A stretch of DNA of 13,801 nucleotides from Clostridia bacterium (GTDB taxonomy: Bacteria > Bacillota > Clostridia > Christensenellales > Borkfalkiaceae): NCBI GenBank assembly GCA_900766495.1, contig CAAFVM010000003.1, forward strand, positions 1 to 13,801, in the 5' to 3' direction. Of the stretch, positions 6,759-13,298 are shown one piece after another (the stretch's first letter is position 1; every line of letters begins with the position of its first letter). The notes beneath the pieces are model-generated. The model worked only from the letters and a program-made list of their open reading frames with translations, ran no database searches and was not told the DNA's origin. The translations under genes and the position numbers were made by a program.

Positions 6759-8519
6759 TTATAAACCGCAATTTTCAAGTTCGGCTATAATGGTTTCGTC
6801 GGCAAGAGCATAATCGCAAGCCGATTTTTCGTTTATTTTCTGCGTTTGTTCTTTGTCTTCGAGCGCCGCGCCCTTGGTAATTATAACCGACTTTTCGCTG
6901 TCGGCATAAGCGTTTAGTTTGGGGCTGAACGCCGAAATTTCCACCTTTTCGCAAAGGGGCGAAGCCGTGAACGAATAGCGCAAAATTGCTCCGTTTGAAT
7001 AAAATACGGTTATAAATCCGTGCGGATAGCATTTTAACGAAATGTTGCTTTCACATTTAAAGGCTTTTGAACCTATAAGCTTTTCGGCAAAAGCAAGGTC
7101 GCGTTTTATATTCGCTTTTAAATTTTCAGCGCCGTGGTTTGCGGTAATCGAAACCGTTTGAACCGCTCCGTTTTTGCCGCCGTTAAAGCATTCGGCAACT
7201 TGTTTGTAAACGCCCGCCAAACCGCTAAAATCGCCGAAATCGGCTGCGGTGTGCGTATTGTTGTAAGCAAGTTGCTTGTTTCCGTAGTCAACCGAATTAT
7301 CGCCCGAAACAACGTTTTTAAGCCGAGCGGTTTCGGCGTTGAACGCAAGGCGGTGGCTTTGAAGCGAATCGGAAAGCTCGCTTATGCCGAGGGGGCGCTC
7401 GCCTGTTTTTAGGTAAGTAAGGTAATCGGAAACAAGATTGCTGTCGCCGCCGCTATGGCTTTCGGGATTAGCTATTTCGGCGTTCAAATCTACGGTGCAA
7501 TCGCGCCCGTCGAAAAGCGTAACGCGGATAATTCCGTCTTCAAGCCTGCCGCAAAGCTTGCCCAAAGCGCCGAACACGCGGGTAACTCGGTAGGTTTCGT
7601 AACTGCCGAAGCCGTGCATTAAAAGGTTTGCGGTTATATCGCCCTCGGTTTTAATGTTAACGCACTGGCGGTCGCAAACGTCGTTGGGGCAAGCGAACGC
7701 GCACTGCCCGTATAAATTATTTTCAGGACGTAAAAATTCGGCTATGTTTTCGGGCGTGGGATTAAAGCCGTAAGGCACGCACAAAGTTCCCGGAGCTTTA
7801 ACCGAAAATTCAAACGCGTTGTATATGCAATCTTTAAACTCGCAATCGAGGCATCTTTCGGTTGCGCCTTTCGGTCGGTTGGCGTGCGTATAATATTCAA
7901 GCGCGCCAAACGAATTTACGAAAGTTTCTTTTTTGCCCGCGAACCACGAAATTATATCGAGGTCGTGGCAACATTTTTGCAGAATTATGGGGCTGGTTTG
8001 GCGTTTGCTGTGCCATTTGCCGCGTATAAAACTGCACATATAATGCCAGTATGACACGTTTTCGGCTTGTTCTATGCTTAAAACGTCGCCTATAACGCCG
8101 CTTTTTATAAGCGTTTTAAATTTTTGATAGAAAGGAGTATAACGCAGATTGTGGCAGATTACCACGTCGCCGTTATATTTTTTCGCCGCCGCGTAAATTT
8201 CCTCGCACTCGGCAAGAGTGGGCGCAACCGGCTTTTCGAGCAGTATTTTATAACCCAGTTCAAGCGCCTTTACCGCGTGGCGGCAATGCAACCCGTCGAG
8301 CGTGGAAATTATTAAAACGTCAGCGCGTTTCTTTTTAAAAAATTCTTCTTCTTTTAAATAAAGTTCGCTTTTTTGAACGCCGTAAAGTTCGTTTGCCTGT
8401 TTAAGGCTTGCTTCGCTTACGTCGCACGCGGCAACTATTTTAACGCCCTCGTGCTTTATTAAATTGTTGCAATAAACAGAACCACGGTTTCCTAAACCCA
8501 AAACGGCGAAAGTAATCAT
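6759..8519 (-). CDS. Gfo/Idh/MocA-family oxidoreductase, enlarged and cysteine-rich
   Basis: A 586-residue cytoplasmic protein. The Rossmann fold is plain: FAVLGLGNRG (4-13) for NAD(P) binding, LEKPVAPT (94-101) with the family E-K-P, and KCCHDLDII (182-190) with H185 where members usually have a catalytic-region His. These enzymes oxidise or reduce sugars, inositols or amino sugars, or act in NAD-dependent glycoside cleavage. Two features stand out. A Cys-rich insert follows the catalytic region: C223-x2-C226-x4-C231, then C273-x3-C277-x4-C282-x3-C286, which could bind metal or an Fe-S cluster. The C-terminus continues to 586, about 180 residues past where a common member of about 400 residues would stop. 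The start at 8519 is chosen because the alternative at 8576 lies inside the intergenic hairpin. No good Shine-Dalgarno is seen. It sits between two surface-protein genes, suggesting metabolism of the sugar they meet. Confidence 0.88.
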   Translation of the reverse strand: MITFAVLGLGNRGSVYCNNLIKHEGVKIVAACDVSEASLKQANELYGVQKSELYLKEEEFFKKKRADVLIISTLDGLHCRHAVKALELGYKILLEKPVAPTLAECEEIYAAAKKYNGDVVICHNLRYTPFYQKFKTLIKSGVIGDVLSIEQAENVSYWHYMCSFIRGKWHSKRQTSPIILQKCCHDLDIISWFAGKKETFVNSFGALEYYTHANRPKGATERCLDCEFKDCIYNAFEFSVKAPGTLCVPYGFNPTPENIAEFLRPENNLYGQCAFACPNDVCDRQCVNIKTEGDITANLLMHGFGSYETYRVTRVFGALGKLCGRLEDGIIRVTLFDGRDCTVDLNAEIANPESHSGGDSNLVSDYLTYLKTGERPLGISELSDSLQSHRLAFNAETARLKNVVSGDNSVDYGNKQLAYNNTHTAADFGDFSGLAGVYKQVAECFNGGKNGAVQTVSITANHGAENLKANIKRDLAFAEKLIGSKAFKCESNISLKCYPHGFITVFYSNGAILRYSFTASPLCEKVEISAFSPKLNAYADSEKSVIITKGAALEDKEQTQKINEKSACDYALADETIIAELENCGL

Positions 8520-8550
8520 AATTGTTAAGCTGCTTTTTATGTAATTGATT

Positions 8551-8600
8551 TTTTTTGCTCCCCCGCCCGCACGCAATAATTCACGTGCGGGCGAAAAAGC
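8551..8600 (-). other. Strong intergenic hairpin without a U-tract
   Basis: CGCCCGCACG (8564-8573) and CGTGCGGGCG (8584-8593) form a perfect 10-bp stem with a 10-base loop. In minus-strand RNA the stem can extend through a UUUUU/GGGGA stretch and a closing GC. The bases after it are a run of A, not U, so it does not fit a standard intrinsic terminator in either direction. It could stabilise the 3' end of the upstream lipoprotein message or tune expression of the oxidoreductase. Confidence 0.6.
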
Positions 8601-8614
8601 CTGTTGTTATTTAA

Positions 8615-11098
8615 TTAGAATATCGACCAGGAAGCTTCGGTTATCGTAGCGAAGTTGAAGCCCCAGACGGTTACGTCTCCGGTTTTAGCGCAATCGATTT
8701 CAAACACGTATTCGGTATCGGCTACAAGCGACGGAACATATCCGTAACCGCTCGAAGACCAGTTTGCTACCTCGTAATGTTCGAAAATTTCGGTTTCGCC
8801 GTCAGCCTCGTATACGCGCAAATAGCAGAAAGCCACGGGGGCGGTGTTAGTCCCGCTGAAACCTCCGACGTAAAAGCTCATGCCTTTGGTAGCGTCGTTA
8901 TAGTTGTTCCACCAGCCTACTTGAGTGTCGCCGAAAGAATATGCAAAACTGCATGCGCCGCCGGTGCAGGTAACGTTAGAATTTTCGAATTTGCCGAATT
9001 TTACTTTAAGGCGCAGTTTCGAGAACCCCTCGGCTGACTTTTCAGAAAATTTATCGAAAGTAAGCTTATCGGAAGCTTCGCCGCCTATAACGTATTCGCC
9101 GTTTTCGCCTGCGGTAAGCTCGGTTTCGCCTTTATAAATTTTTGCTTTGAATTTATCGGCAACGTCGGCGTTTGCGGTAACCGTGCATTTAAAGCTATTT
9201 TCGAACTTTATTCCGAAATATTCGGCGGTTACGTTAACTACGGTTTCGCCCTCGGCTCCGCCAATAATCTTTCCGTCCTTTAACGCGGCTATTTTTTTCG
9301 TTCCGAACGAAGCGGTTACGTTGTAAGAGTCCGCAGGAATTTCGTTCTCGCCGAGAGCGAGTTTATAAGTTAAACCGAACGATTCAAGAACTCTAACCTC
9401 GGTATCAGCGTTTACGGTGAGTACGGGTTGAACTTCGTTTGCCGAAACTTTTACGGTTACGGTAGCTTCAACTCCGTTAGCGGTTGCTTTAAGAGTGGTT
9501 TCGCCCTCTTTCAAACCATATATTTTACCGTCTTTATATGCCGCAACGGTGGGGTCTTCAACCTCGTAAACAATGGCGGAACCGTCGTTTACGGTTGCTT
9601 CTGCAGCTTCGCTTTTCCATTGTTCAACGTTTATTTCTTCAGCGGCAAATTCAACGACTGTTTTTACTTTTTTAGCCCATTCAACGCTGAATTCCGCATT
9701 GTCGAGTCCGCTGAATTCGATGTCGCCGGTCTTGCTCGCGTCGATTTCGATGATATATTCTTCATCTGCCGAAAGCGACGGGATATAACCAAAGAAACTG
9801 GACGACCAACCGCCGTGAGTACCCGCACCGTCGGTCATTTTATCTTCGTAATATTCGAATATTTGCTTGCCGGTTGCGTTATAAATTCTTACATAACCAT
9901 AGCCGTAGGGGTTAACGCCCTGCATAGCTCCGCCGTAGAACTGGTTGTTATACGCATTGTCGAAGAATACAAAGGTAGAACCGTATTTATAACCGAACGA
10001 ATAAGTCAAACTTGAACCACCGCTATAAACAAAGCCGGCGCTGCAGTTGATGAACTGATTGAATTTAACTTTAATTCTTAAAAGTTCGTAACCGAAATCT
10101 ACCATGGTAGCCGCGTCGTCGAAAGTTACCCAACGCTGACCGTTGCCGTCGGCGGGAGCGGTTTTATCGAGAGTGTAGTTTCCGTTGTCGCCCGCTATAA
10201 GAAGCGTGCCGTCCTGATAAACTTTAGCCGCACCCATAATGAATACTTTAATTTTGAACTCGTGGGTATTATCGCCTTCTACAAGAGTGCCGTCGAACGT
10301 ATCGGTAGAAGCGGTTTCAAAATCGGCTTTGGCTAAAGTAATATTGCCGTCGGAATCGGCAACGTAAGTTTTGCCGTTTATGGTAAGAGTATAATCGCCG
10401 GTAACGCCCTCTTTGATTTCGGAAAGAGCGAGGGTTGCTTCGGTAGCGTCTTTATCGAATACTACGCGAACAATCTGCGATATGGTGAGTTGCTTGCTGT
10501 CTTTAAAAGTTACCGAACGATAGGTGGTTTCGGCAGTTACGCTTATTACGCCCGCGGCGGTTGCTGTTACGTTGCCGCTTTCGTCAACGGCGGCTTTGGT
10601 CGCGTCGGACACGCCGTATTTAACCGTATAGTCTGCCGCGTCTGCATTGCTTAAAGTTGCCGTAAACTTGGTGGTTTTGCCTATTGCCAAATTCTCTTCG
10701 CCCGCAAGAGTGAGAGCGGGACGATTTTCGGGTTTTTCGTTTACCGTAACGGTTAAAACCGCGGTGGCGTCTTTCTTCTTGCCGCCCCTTGCGGTAACGG
10801 TGGTGGTTCCCGCTTTAAGCCCGGTTAAGTTGCTTCCGCGAAGATATACCACGGTTTTATCGGCTACCTCAAAGGTTACCGCCGATTTATCGGACGCGGT
10901 CGCGCTGATGCGTTTAGTCGTCCATTCGTCGATAGTTATAGCTTCGCCGTCGGCAAAGGCGACGGTTACTTTTTCGGTTGTTCCCGAGCTATTGCCGCTG
11001 TTGTTGCCGCCGTTACTCGGCTTGCACGCCGTAAGGGTGAAGCAAAGCGACAATACGATTGCTATAACCGAAAGAAAGTTCTTAAAACTTTTTTTCAT
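8615..11098 (-). CDS. Multi-domain Ig-like lipoprotein with two copies of the unrecognised module
   Basis: An 827-residue surface lipoprotein. The signal peptide ends in a lipobox LTA-C25, followed by a Ser/Gly/Asn linker (27-41). Domains in order: two Big_2-like Ig domains (about 45-119 and 128-205); a spacer domain (about 208-286); module copy 1 (292-475); two more Ig-like domains (about 480-552 and 559-641); module copy 2 (652-826), which ends the protein. Copy 2 contains IFEHYEVANWSSSGYGY (771-787), identical to residues 392-408 of the secreted protein at 3721-6144. At DNA level 8738-8767 and 4921-4950 are the same 30 bases, so the two genes exchanged or duplicated this module recently. 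A perfect AAGGAGG lies six bases before the ATG at 11098. This gene opens the central block. Lipid anchoring puts it on the outer face of the membrane; the domains suggest adhesion or ligand binding, which is inference. Confidence 0.9.
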   Translation of the reverse strand: MKKSFKNFLSVIAIVLSLCFTLTACKPSNGGNNSGNSSGTTEKVTVAFADGEAITIDEWTTKRISATASDKSAVTFEVADKTVVYLRGSNLTGLKAGTTTVTARGGKKKDATAVLTVTVNEKPENRPALTLAGEENLAIGKTTKFTATLSNADAADYTVKYGVSDATKAAVDESGNVTATAAGVISVTAETTYRSVTFKDSKQLTISQIVRVVFDKDATEATLALSEIKEGVTGDYTLTINGKTYVADSDGNITLAKADFETASTDTFDGTLVEGDNTHEFKIKVFIMGAAKVYQDGTLLIAGDNGNYTLDKTAPADGNGQRWVTFDDAATMVDFGYELLRIKVKFNQFINCSAGFVYSGGSSLTYSFGYKYGSTFVFFDNAYNNQFYGGAMQGVNPYGYGYVRIYNATGKQIFEYYEDKMTDGAGTHGGWSSSFFGYIPSLSADEEYIIEIDASKTGDIEFSGLDNAEFSVEWAKKVKTVVEFAAEEINVEQWKSEAAEATVNDGSAIVYEVEDPTVAAYKDGKIYGLKEGETTLKATANGVEATVTVKVSANEVQPVLTVNADTEVRVLESFGLTYKLALGENEIPADSYNVTASFGTKKIAALKDGKIIGGAEGETVVNVTAEYFGIKFENSFKCTVTANADVADKFKAKIYKGETELTAGENGEYVIGGEASDKLTFDKFSEKSAEGFSKLRLKVKFGKFENSNVTCTGGACSFAYSFGDTQVGWWNNYNDATKGMSFYVGGFSGTNTAPVAFCYLRVYEADGETEIFEHYEVANWSSSGYGYVPSLVADTEYVFEIDCAKTGDVTVWGFNFATITEASWSIF

Positions 11099-11103
11099 AT
11101 TTT

Positions 11104-11136
11104 GCCTCCTTATATTTAAACTGATTTATTCAGTTT
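11104..11136 (-). promoter_or_regulatory. Strong RBS and small inverted repeat upstream of the Ig-like lipoprotein gene
   Basis: On the minus strand AAACTGA, five bases, TCAGTTT (11136-11118) is followed seven bases later by AAGGAGG (11111-11105). The 7-bp inverted repeat lies in the leader, so it could be an operator or an mRNA structure near the ribosome site. A weak TTGGAA, 17 bases, TAAAAA promoter candidate lies just upstream, but it matches consensus poorly and I do not call it. Confidence 0.35.
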
Positions 11137-11236
11137 TTACCTTGTTGATTTCTAATTTCCAAAAGATGGAGCGTTACATTAATTTCTTGCAATCTCCAAA
11201 GTTGCGGAATATTATGTAAGTTTATTCTATACTCTC

Positions 11237-11422
11237 GGCTTCCCCAAAGTTGCGGGGAAGCTGGCGAGCGTAGCGAGACTGAAGAGGATTGTTGCTATTA
11301 CTTTTCGAAAGCAATTACTTTCTTTATTAATAATGATAATATTAATTATCGAACATCAATCCTCTATCCGTCTTGCGCTCATTCTTCGCGCAATCCACCT
11401 TTCCCCGCCTCTTGGGGAAAGC
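11237..11422. repeat. 186-bp mirrored element with TTCCCC...GGGGAA arms
   Basis: The left arm (11237-11291) begins GGCTTCCCCAAAGTTG and ends AAGAGGATTG. The right arm (11357-11422), read in reverse, begins GCTTTCCCCAAGAGGCG and ends AGAGGATTG. The arms are imperfect inverted copies, the right one about 10 bp longer. Each has its own small palindrome (CTTCCCC/GGGGAAG and TTTCCCC/GGGGAAA). The centre (11292-11356) is AT-rich. No protein is encoded. The form is that of a MITE or folded repeat, and similar GGCTTCCCC...GGGGAAGC repeats are, from memory, frequent between genes of gut Clostridia. The stretch 11137-11236 before it holds nothing I can name. Confidence 0.7.
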
Positions 11423-11444
11423 AAGACTAATATTATTAAGTAGT

Positions 11445-11506
11445 GCCGTTATTCCTGCAACGCTTCCGCGAGATGTTTCGACTACGCTTCGCTCGCTCAA
11501 CATGAC
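11445..11506. repeat. Solo right end of the TGTCAT element
   Basis: From GCCGTTATTCCTGCAACG through CTTCCGCGAGATGTTTCG to CTCGCTCAACATGACAG. Like the copy at 3344-3405 it has a longer middle (ACTACGCTTCGCTCG) than the left-edge copies. No left end lies before it; it follows the mirrored element by about 20 bp. Confidence 0.65.
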
Positions 11507-11564
11507 AGAAAACTTTTTAGTTTTGTATTGTTAATCAACCTATACGCCGGTTTTCTGTTTGTAT

Positions 11565-11583
11565 GGGCGACCATCGGTCGCCC
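11565..11583. repeat. GGGCGACC palindrome
   Basis: GGGCGACC-ATC-GGTCGCCC is a perfect 8-bp stem with a 3-base loop, preceded by TTTTCTGTTTGTAT. A decayed relative, TTTTCTGTAGGGGGCGCCC, lies near 3450-3468 in the other large gap, so it is probably a third repeat family rather than a terminator. No T-run follows on either strand. Confidence 0.5.
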
Positions 11584-11610
11584 GCTCTTGTTGACAATCA
11601 AAAATATTTG

Positions 11611-11795
11611 TGTCATTCCGAATGGGCGGTTTCATTACCACACCCCGCTGTCATTCCGAGCGTAGCGTTTTCCACCAAAAAAATATGTGTCATTCCGAGC
11701 GAAGCCGAGGAATCTCGTGGAAACGAATTCTTTCTAATTCCCCGCGACGGGGGTATTACTGTTGTTTAAGTGTTGCGCCGCGAGGGCGTGTTTTT
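11611..11795. repeat. Three stacked TGTCATTCC starts, the last with element interior attached
   Basis: TGTCATTCCG begins at 11611, 11649 and 11688, spaced 38 and 39 bp. The first keeps about 10 bp, the second about 20 bp (to GAGCGTAGCG), and the third the whole left end to CGTGGAAACGAA plus the interior (TTCTAATTCCCCGCG at 11734-11748 and TTGCGCC...GAGGGCG near 11773-11788). The right end is missing: the element stops just before the stop codon of the metallophosphoesterase gene at 11805. Confidence 0.65.
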
Positions 11796-11804
11796 CAACA
11801 AAAC

Positions 11805-13172
11805 TTATTTATTCAAATTTGCGAAATAATCGCCGCCGGCGTTCTTGCACAAATATAAATAAGGTTGTTTAAGTCTTGCGGTATCCATTGAAAGCGGAAT
11901 TACCGTACCGCCTATTATGGGCAAATATCCGTCGTTATTCGGGTAATCGGCAACAATTTCTCCGGTTTCAACGTTTACGCGCATATGGCTGTCGTACTCG
12001 CTTGATTTCTGCCCGTATTGCAGCCTTACGCCCTCGTATACAACGCTGGCGTTTATGCGGTGTTCGTGCCCTACGAAAATGGAATCGCAACCCAAAGCTT
12101 TAAGCCCGCGCCACACGGCTCCGTCGGTATCCCATTGCTCCATACTCCAGGCAATATAGCCGAAATCGGTGGGTTCGCGGTTAGCCGCCGTCCATATATT
12201 TATGGGGTTTTTAGTGCCGTAACCGTATTTTGAAAGCGCGGTTGCAAACACGTAAGGCTGAATGTGGAAAGCAAAAGAATATTTAACTTCGGCGTATTCG
12301 CGGCGGATTTTGTTTGCTTCGGATGTGTACCAGGCAATCTGGTCGGCTCCGAACCCGCGCGCTTTTTGCGTATGCCCGTTAGCCATAGACTGTGCGGAAG
12401 CCCCGCCGCAGCCGTTGCTGTCGAGCATAAAGAACACTCGCTCGATATAGTTTCCGCGCATAATGCCCACGGTGTAGTTTCCGTTACCGGTAAGCTCGCG
12501 CTGCAAAAAGAAACAATTTTCGGCGGATTCGAGCTGCTCGCACTGCCGGTCAACCCCGATTGTGGCTTCGGGTTCGTGGTTGCCGAACACGGGAGCCCAC
12601 GGAATGCCGAACGTTTCCATAAAATCCACGAAATCTTTAAAACAGGAACCGTTGTCGTCGAACTCGCCGTAAACAATGTCGCCCGTTAAAATAATAAGGT
12701 CGGGGTTAACCGCGTTTATTACTTCCCTAATGTGGTCGTAACAAATTCTGTCGCGATTTTCAAGTTTGTAAAAATCGATGTGAGTTTGCCCTATCCTGTC
12801 TGGATAGCGGCGTTGGTCGGAATCCACAACCTGCGGGTCGGTAAGCTGTAACACTACGGCGTCGCGGTCGACGGGAACCTCTACCATAAAGTCTACGGGG
12901 ACTTCCAAATCGCACCCCTCGCGGGTACACTTACCCTTATAAACCTTATGTTTCAACGGTTCTACGGCTTCTTCTTTGGTTTGATTGCACCCCGCAACCT
13001 TGCAGGCGTATTCAATAAAGCCGTAGTCGGTGCAGGTTGCCGCGGTTTGGCTTACTATTTCGTATTCGTGTTCGTGAGGTTTTACCTGATTGTTTTTCGA
13101 ACACCCTGCGGCAAACGCCGACGATACCACGCCGAGCGCCGCCAAAGCGGTTATTAAATATTTTCTCATCAT
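11805..13172 (-). CDS. Lipoprotein metallophosphoesterase (calcineurin-like)
   Basis: A 455-residue lipoprotein with signal peptide and lipobox FAAG-C24. Residues 33-90 form a small His/Cys region: H-E-H-E-Y, then TCTDYGFIEYACKVAGC, then LKHKVYKGKCTREGC. It resembles the H-x-Y...C...C-G-C repeats seen in gut Clostridia surface proteins. The phosphoesterase core follows with its metal motifs in order: LQLTDPQ (108-114, D112), LTGDIVYG (162-169, D165), FGNHEPEA (196-203, N198 and H199), AFHIQP (301-306, H303) and VGHEHR (367-372, H369 and H371). The first motif has D-P-Q instead of D-x-H, and GNHE replaces GNHD; both occur, as I recall, in the Dcr2/PAP29-like branch. It should hydrolyse phosphate esters outside the membrane, substrate unknown. 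GGGGAAGAAG lies upstream of the ATG; the second Met (13169) is an equal start. It follows the truncated gene at 13299 by 126 bp. Confidence 0.88.
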   Translation of the reverse strand: MMRKYLITALAALGVVSSAFAAGCSKNNQVKPHEHEYEIVSQTAATCTDYGFIEYACKVAGCNQTKEEAVEPLKHKVYKGKCTREGCDLEVPVDFMVEVPVDRDAVVLQLTDPQVVDSDQRRYPDRIGQTHIDFYKLENRDRICYDHIREVINAVNPDLIILTGDIVYGEFDDNGSCFKDFVDFMETFGIPWAPVFGNHEPEATIGVDRQCEQLESAENCFFLQRELTGNGNYTVGIMRGNYIERVFFMLDSNGCGGASAQSMANGHTQKARGFGADQIAWYTSEANKIRREYAEVKYSFAFHIQPYVFATALSKYGYGTKNPINIWTAANREPTDFGYIAWSMEQWDTDGAVWRGLKALGCDSIFVGHEHRINASVVYEGVRLQYGQKSSEYDSHMRVNVETGEIVADYPNNDGYLPIIGGTVIPLSMDTARLKQPYLYLCKNAGGDYFANLNK

Positions 13173-13175
13173 TTT

Positions 13176-13211
13176 TTTCTTCTTCCCCGCGATTCTTTCT
13201 TCTTCCCCGCG
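13176..13211 (-). repeat. Duplicated 16-bp segment containing the RBS of the phosphoesterase gene
   Basis: TTTCTTCTTCCCCGCG occurs at 13176-13191 and again at 13196-13211, a 20-bp period. On the minus strand each copy reads CGCGGGGAAGAAGAAA; the gene-proximal copy is the likely ribosome binding site. The distal copy runs into the repeat interior at 13205-13255. Confidence 0.6.
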
Positions 13212-13282
13212 GCAAGCTTTTTCTGTTATTTAAGCATTGTGTAGCGAGGGAAAACTCTCTCGGTCATTCCGTGGAAACGAAC
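13205..13282. repeat. Rearranged TGTCAT element: interior followed by a deleted left end
   Basis: CCCCGCGGCAAGC, TTTTTCTGTTATTTA and GAGGG resemble the interior at 115-160. They are followed, not preceded, by GTCATTCCGTGGAAACGAA, a left end that has lost the middle bases between TTCC and CGTGG. It lies between the stop at 13299 and the phosphoesterase start. Confidence 0.5.
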
Positions 13283-13298
13283 CGTTCGGCTTGACTAA

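Noticed and set aside
8520..8576. Upstream start for the oxidoreductase
   Set aside because: The extra 19 residues come from the intergenic hairpin and precede the normal Rossmann start.
10647..11219. Long plus-strand open frame opposite the lipoprotein gene
   Set aside because: It lies antisense to a gene with a signal peptide, a perfect ribosome site and repeated domains, so it is a shadow frame.
11565..11583. Terminator from the GGGCGACC palindrome
   Set aside because: No T-run follows on either strand, it is far from a stop codon, and a relative occurs elsewhere between genes.
11611..11730. Possible CRISPR array in the regularly spaced TGTCATTCC copies
   Set aside because: The copies have unequal length, only three occur, no cas genes are present, and the sequence matches a dispersed element.
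11563..11858. Plus-strand open frames in the large gap
   Set aside because: Both are built from the TGTCATTCC copies; no signal, no ribosome site, and one runs into the phosphoesterase gene on the other strand.
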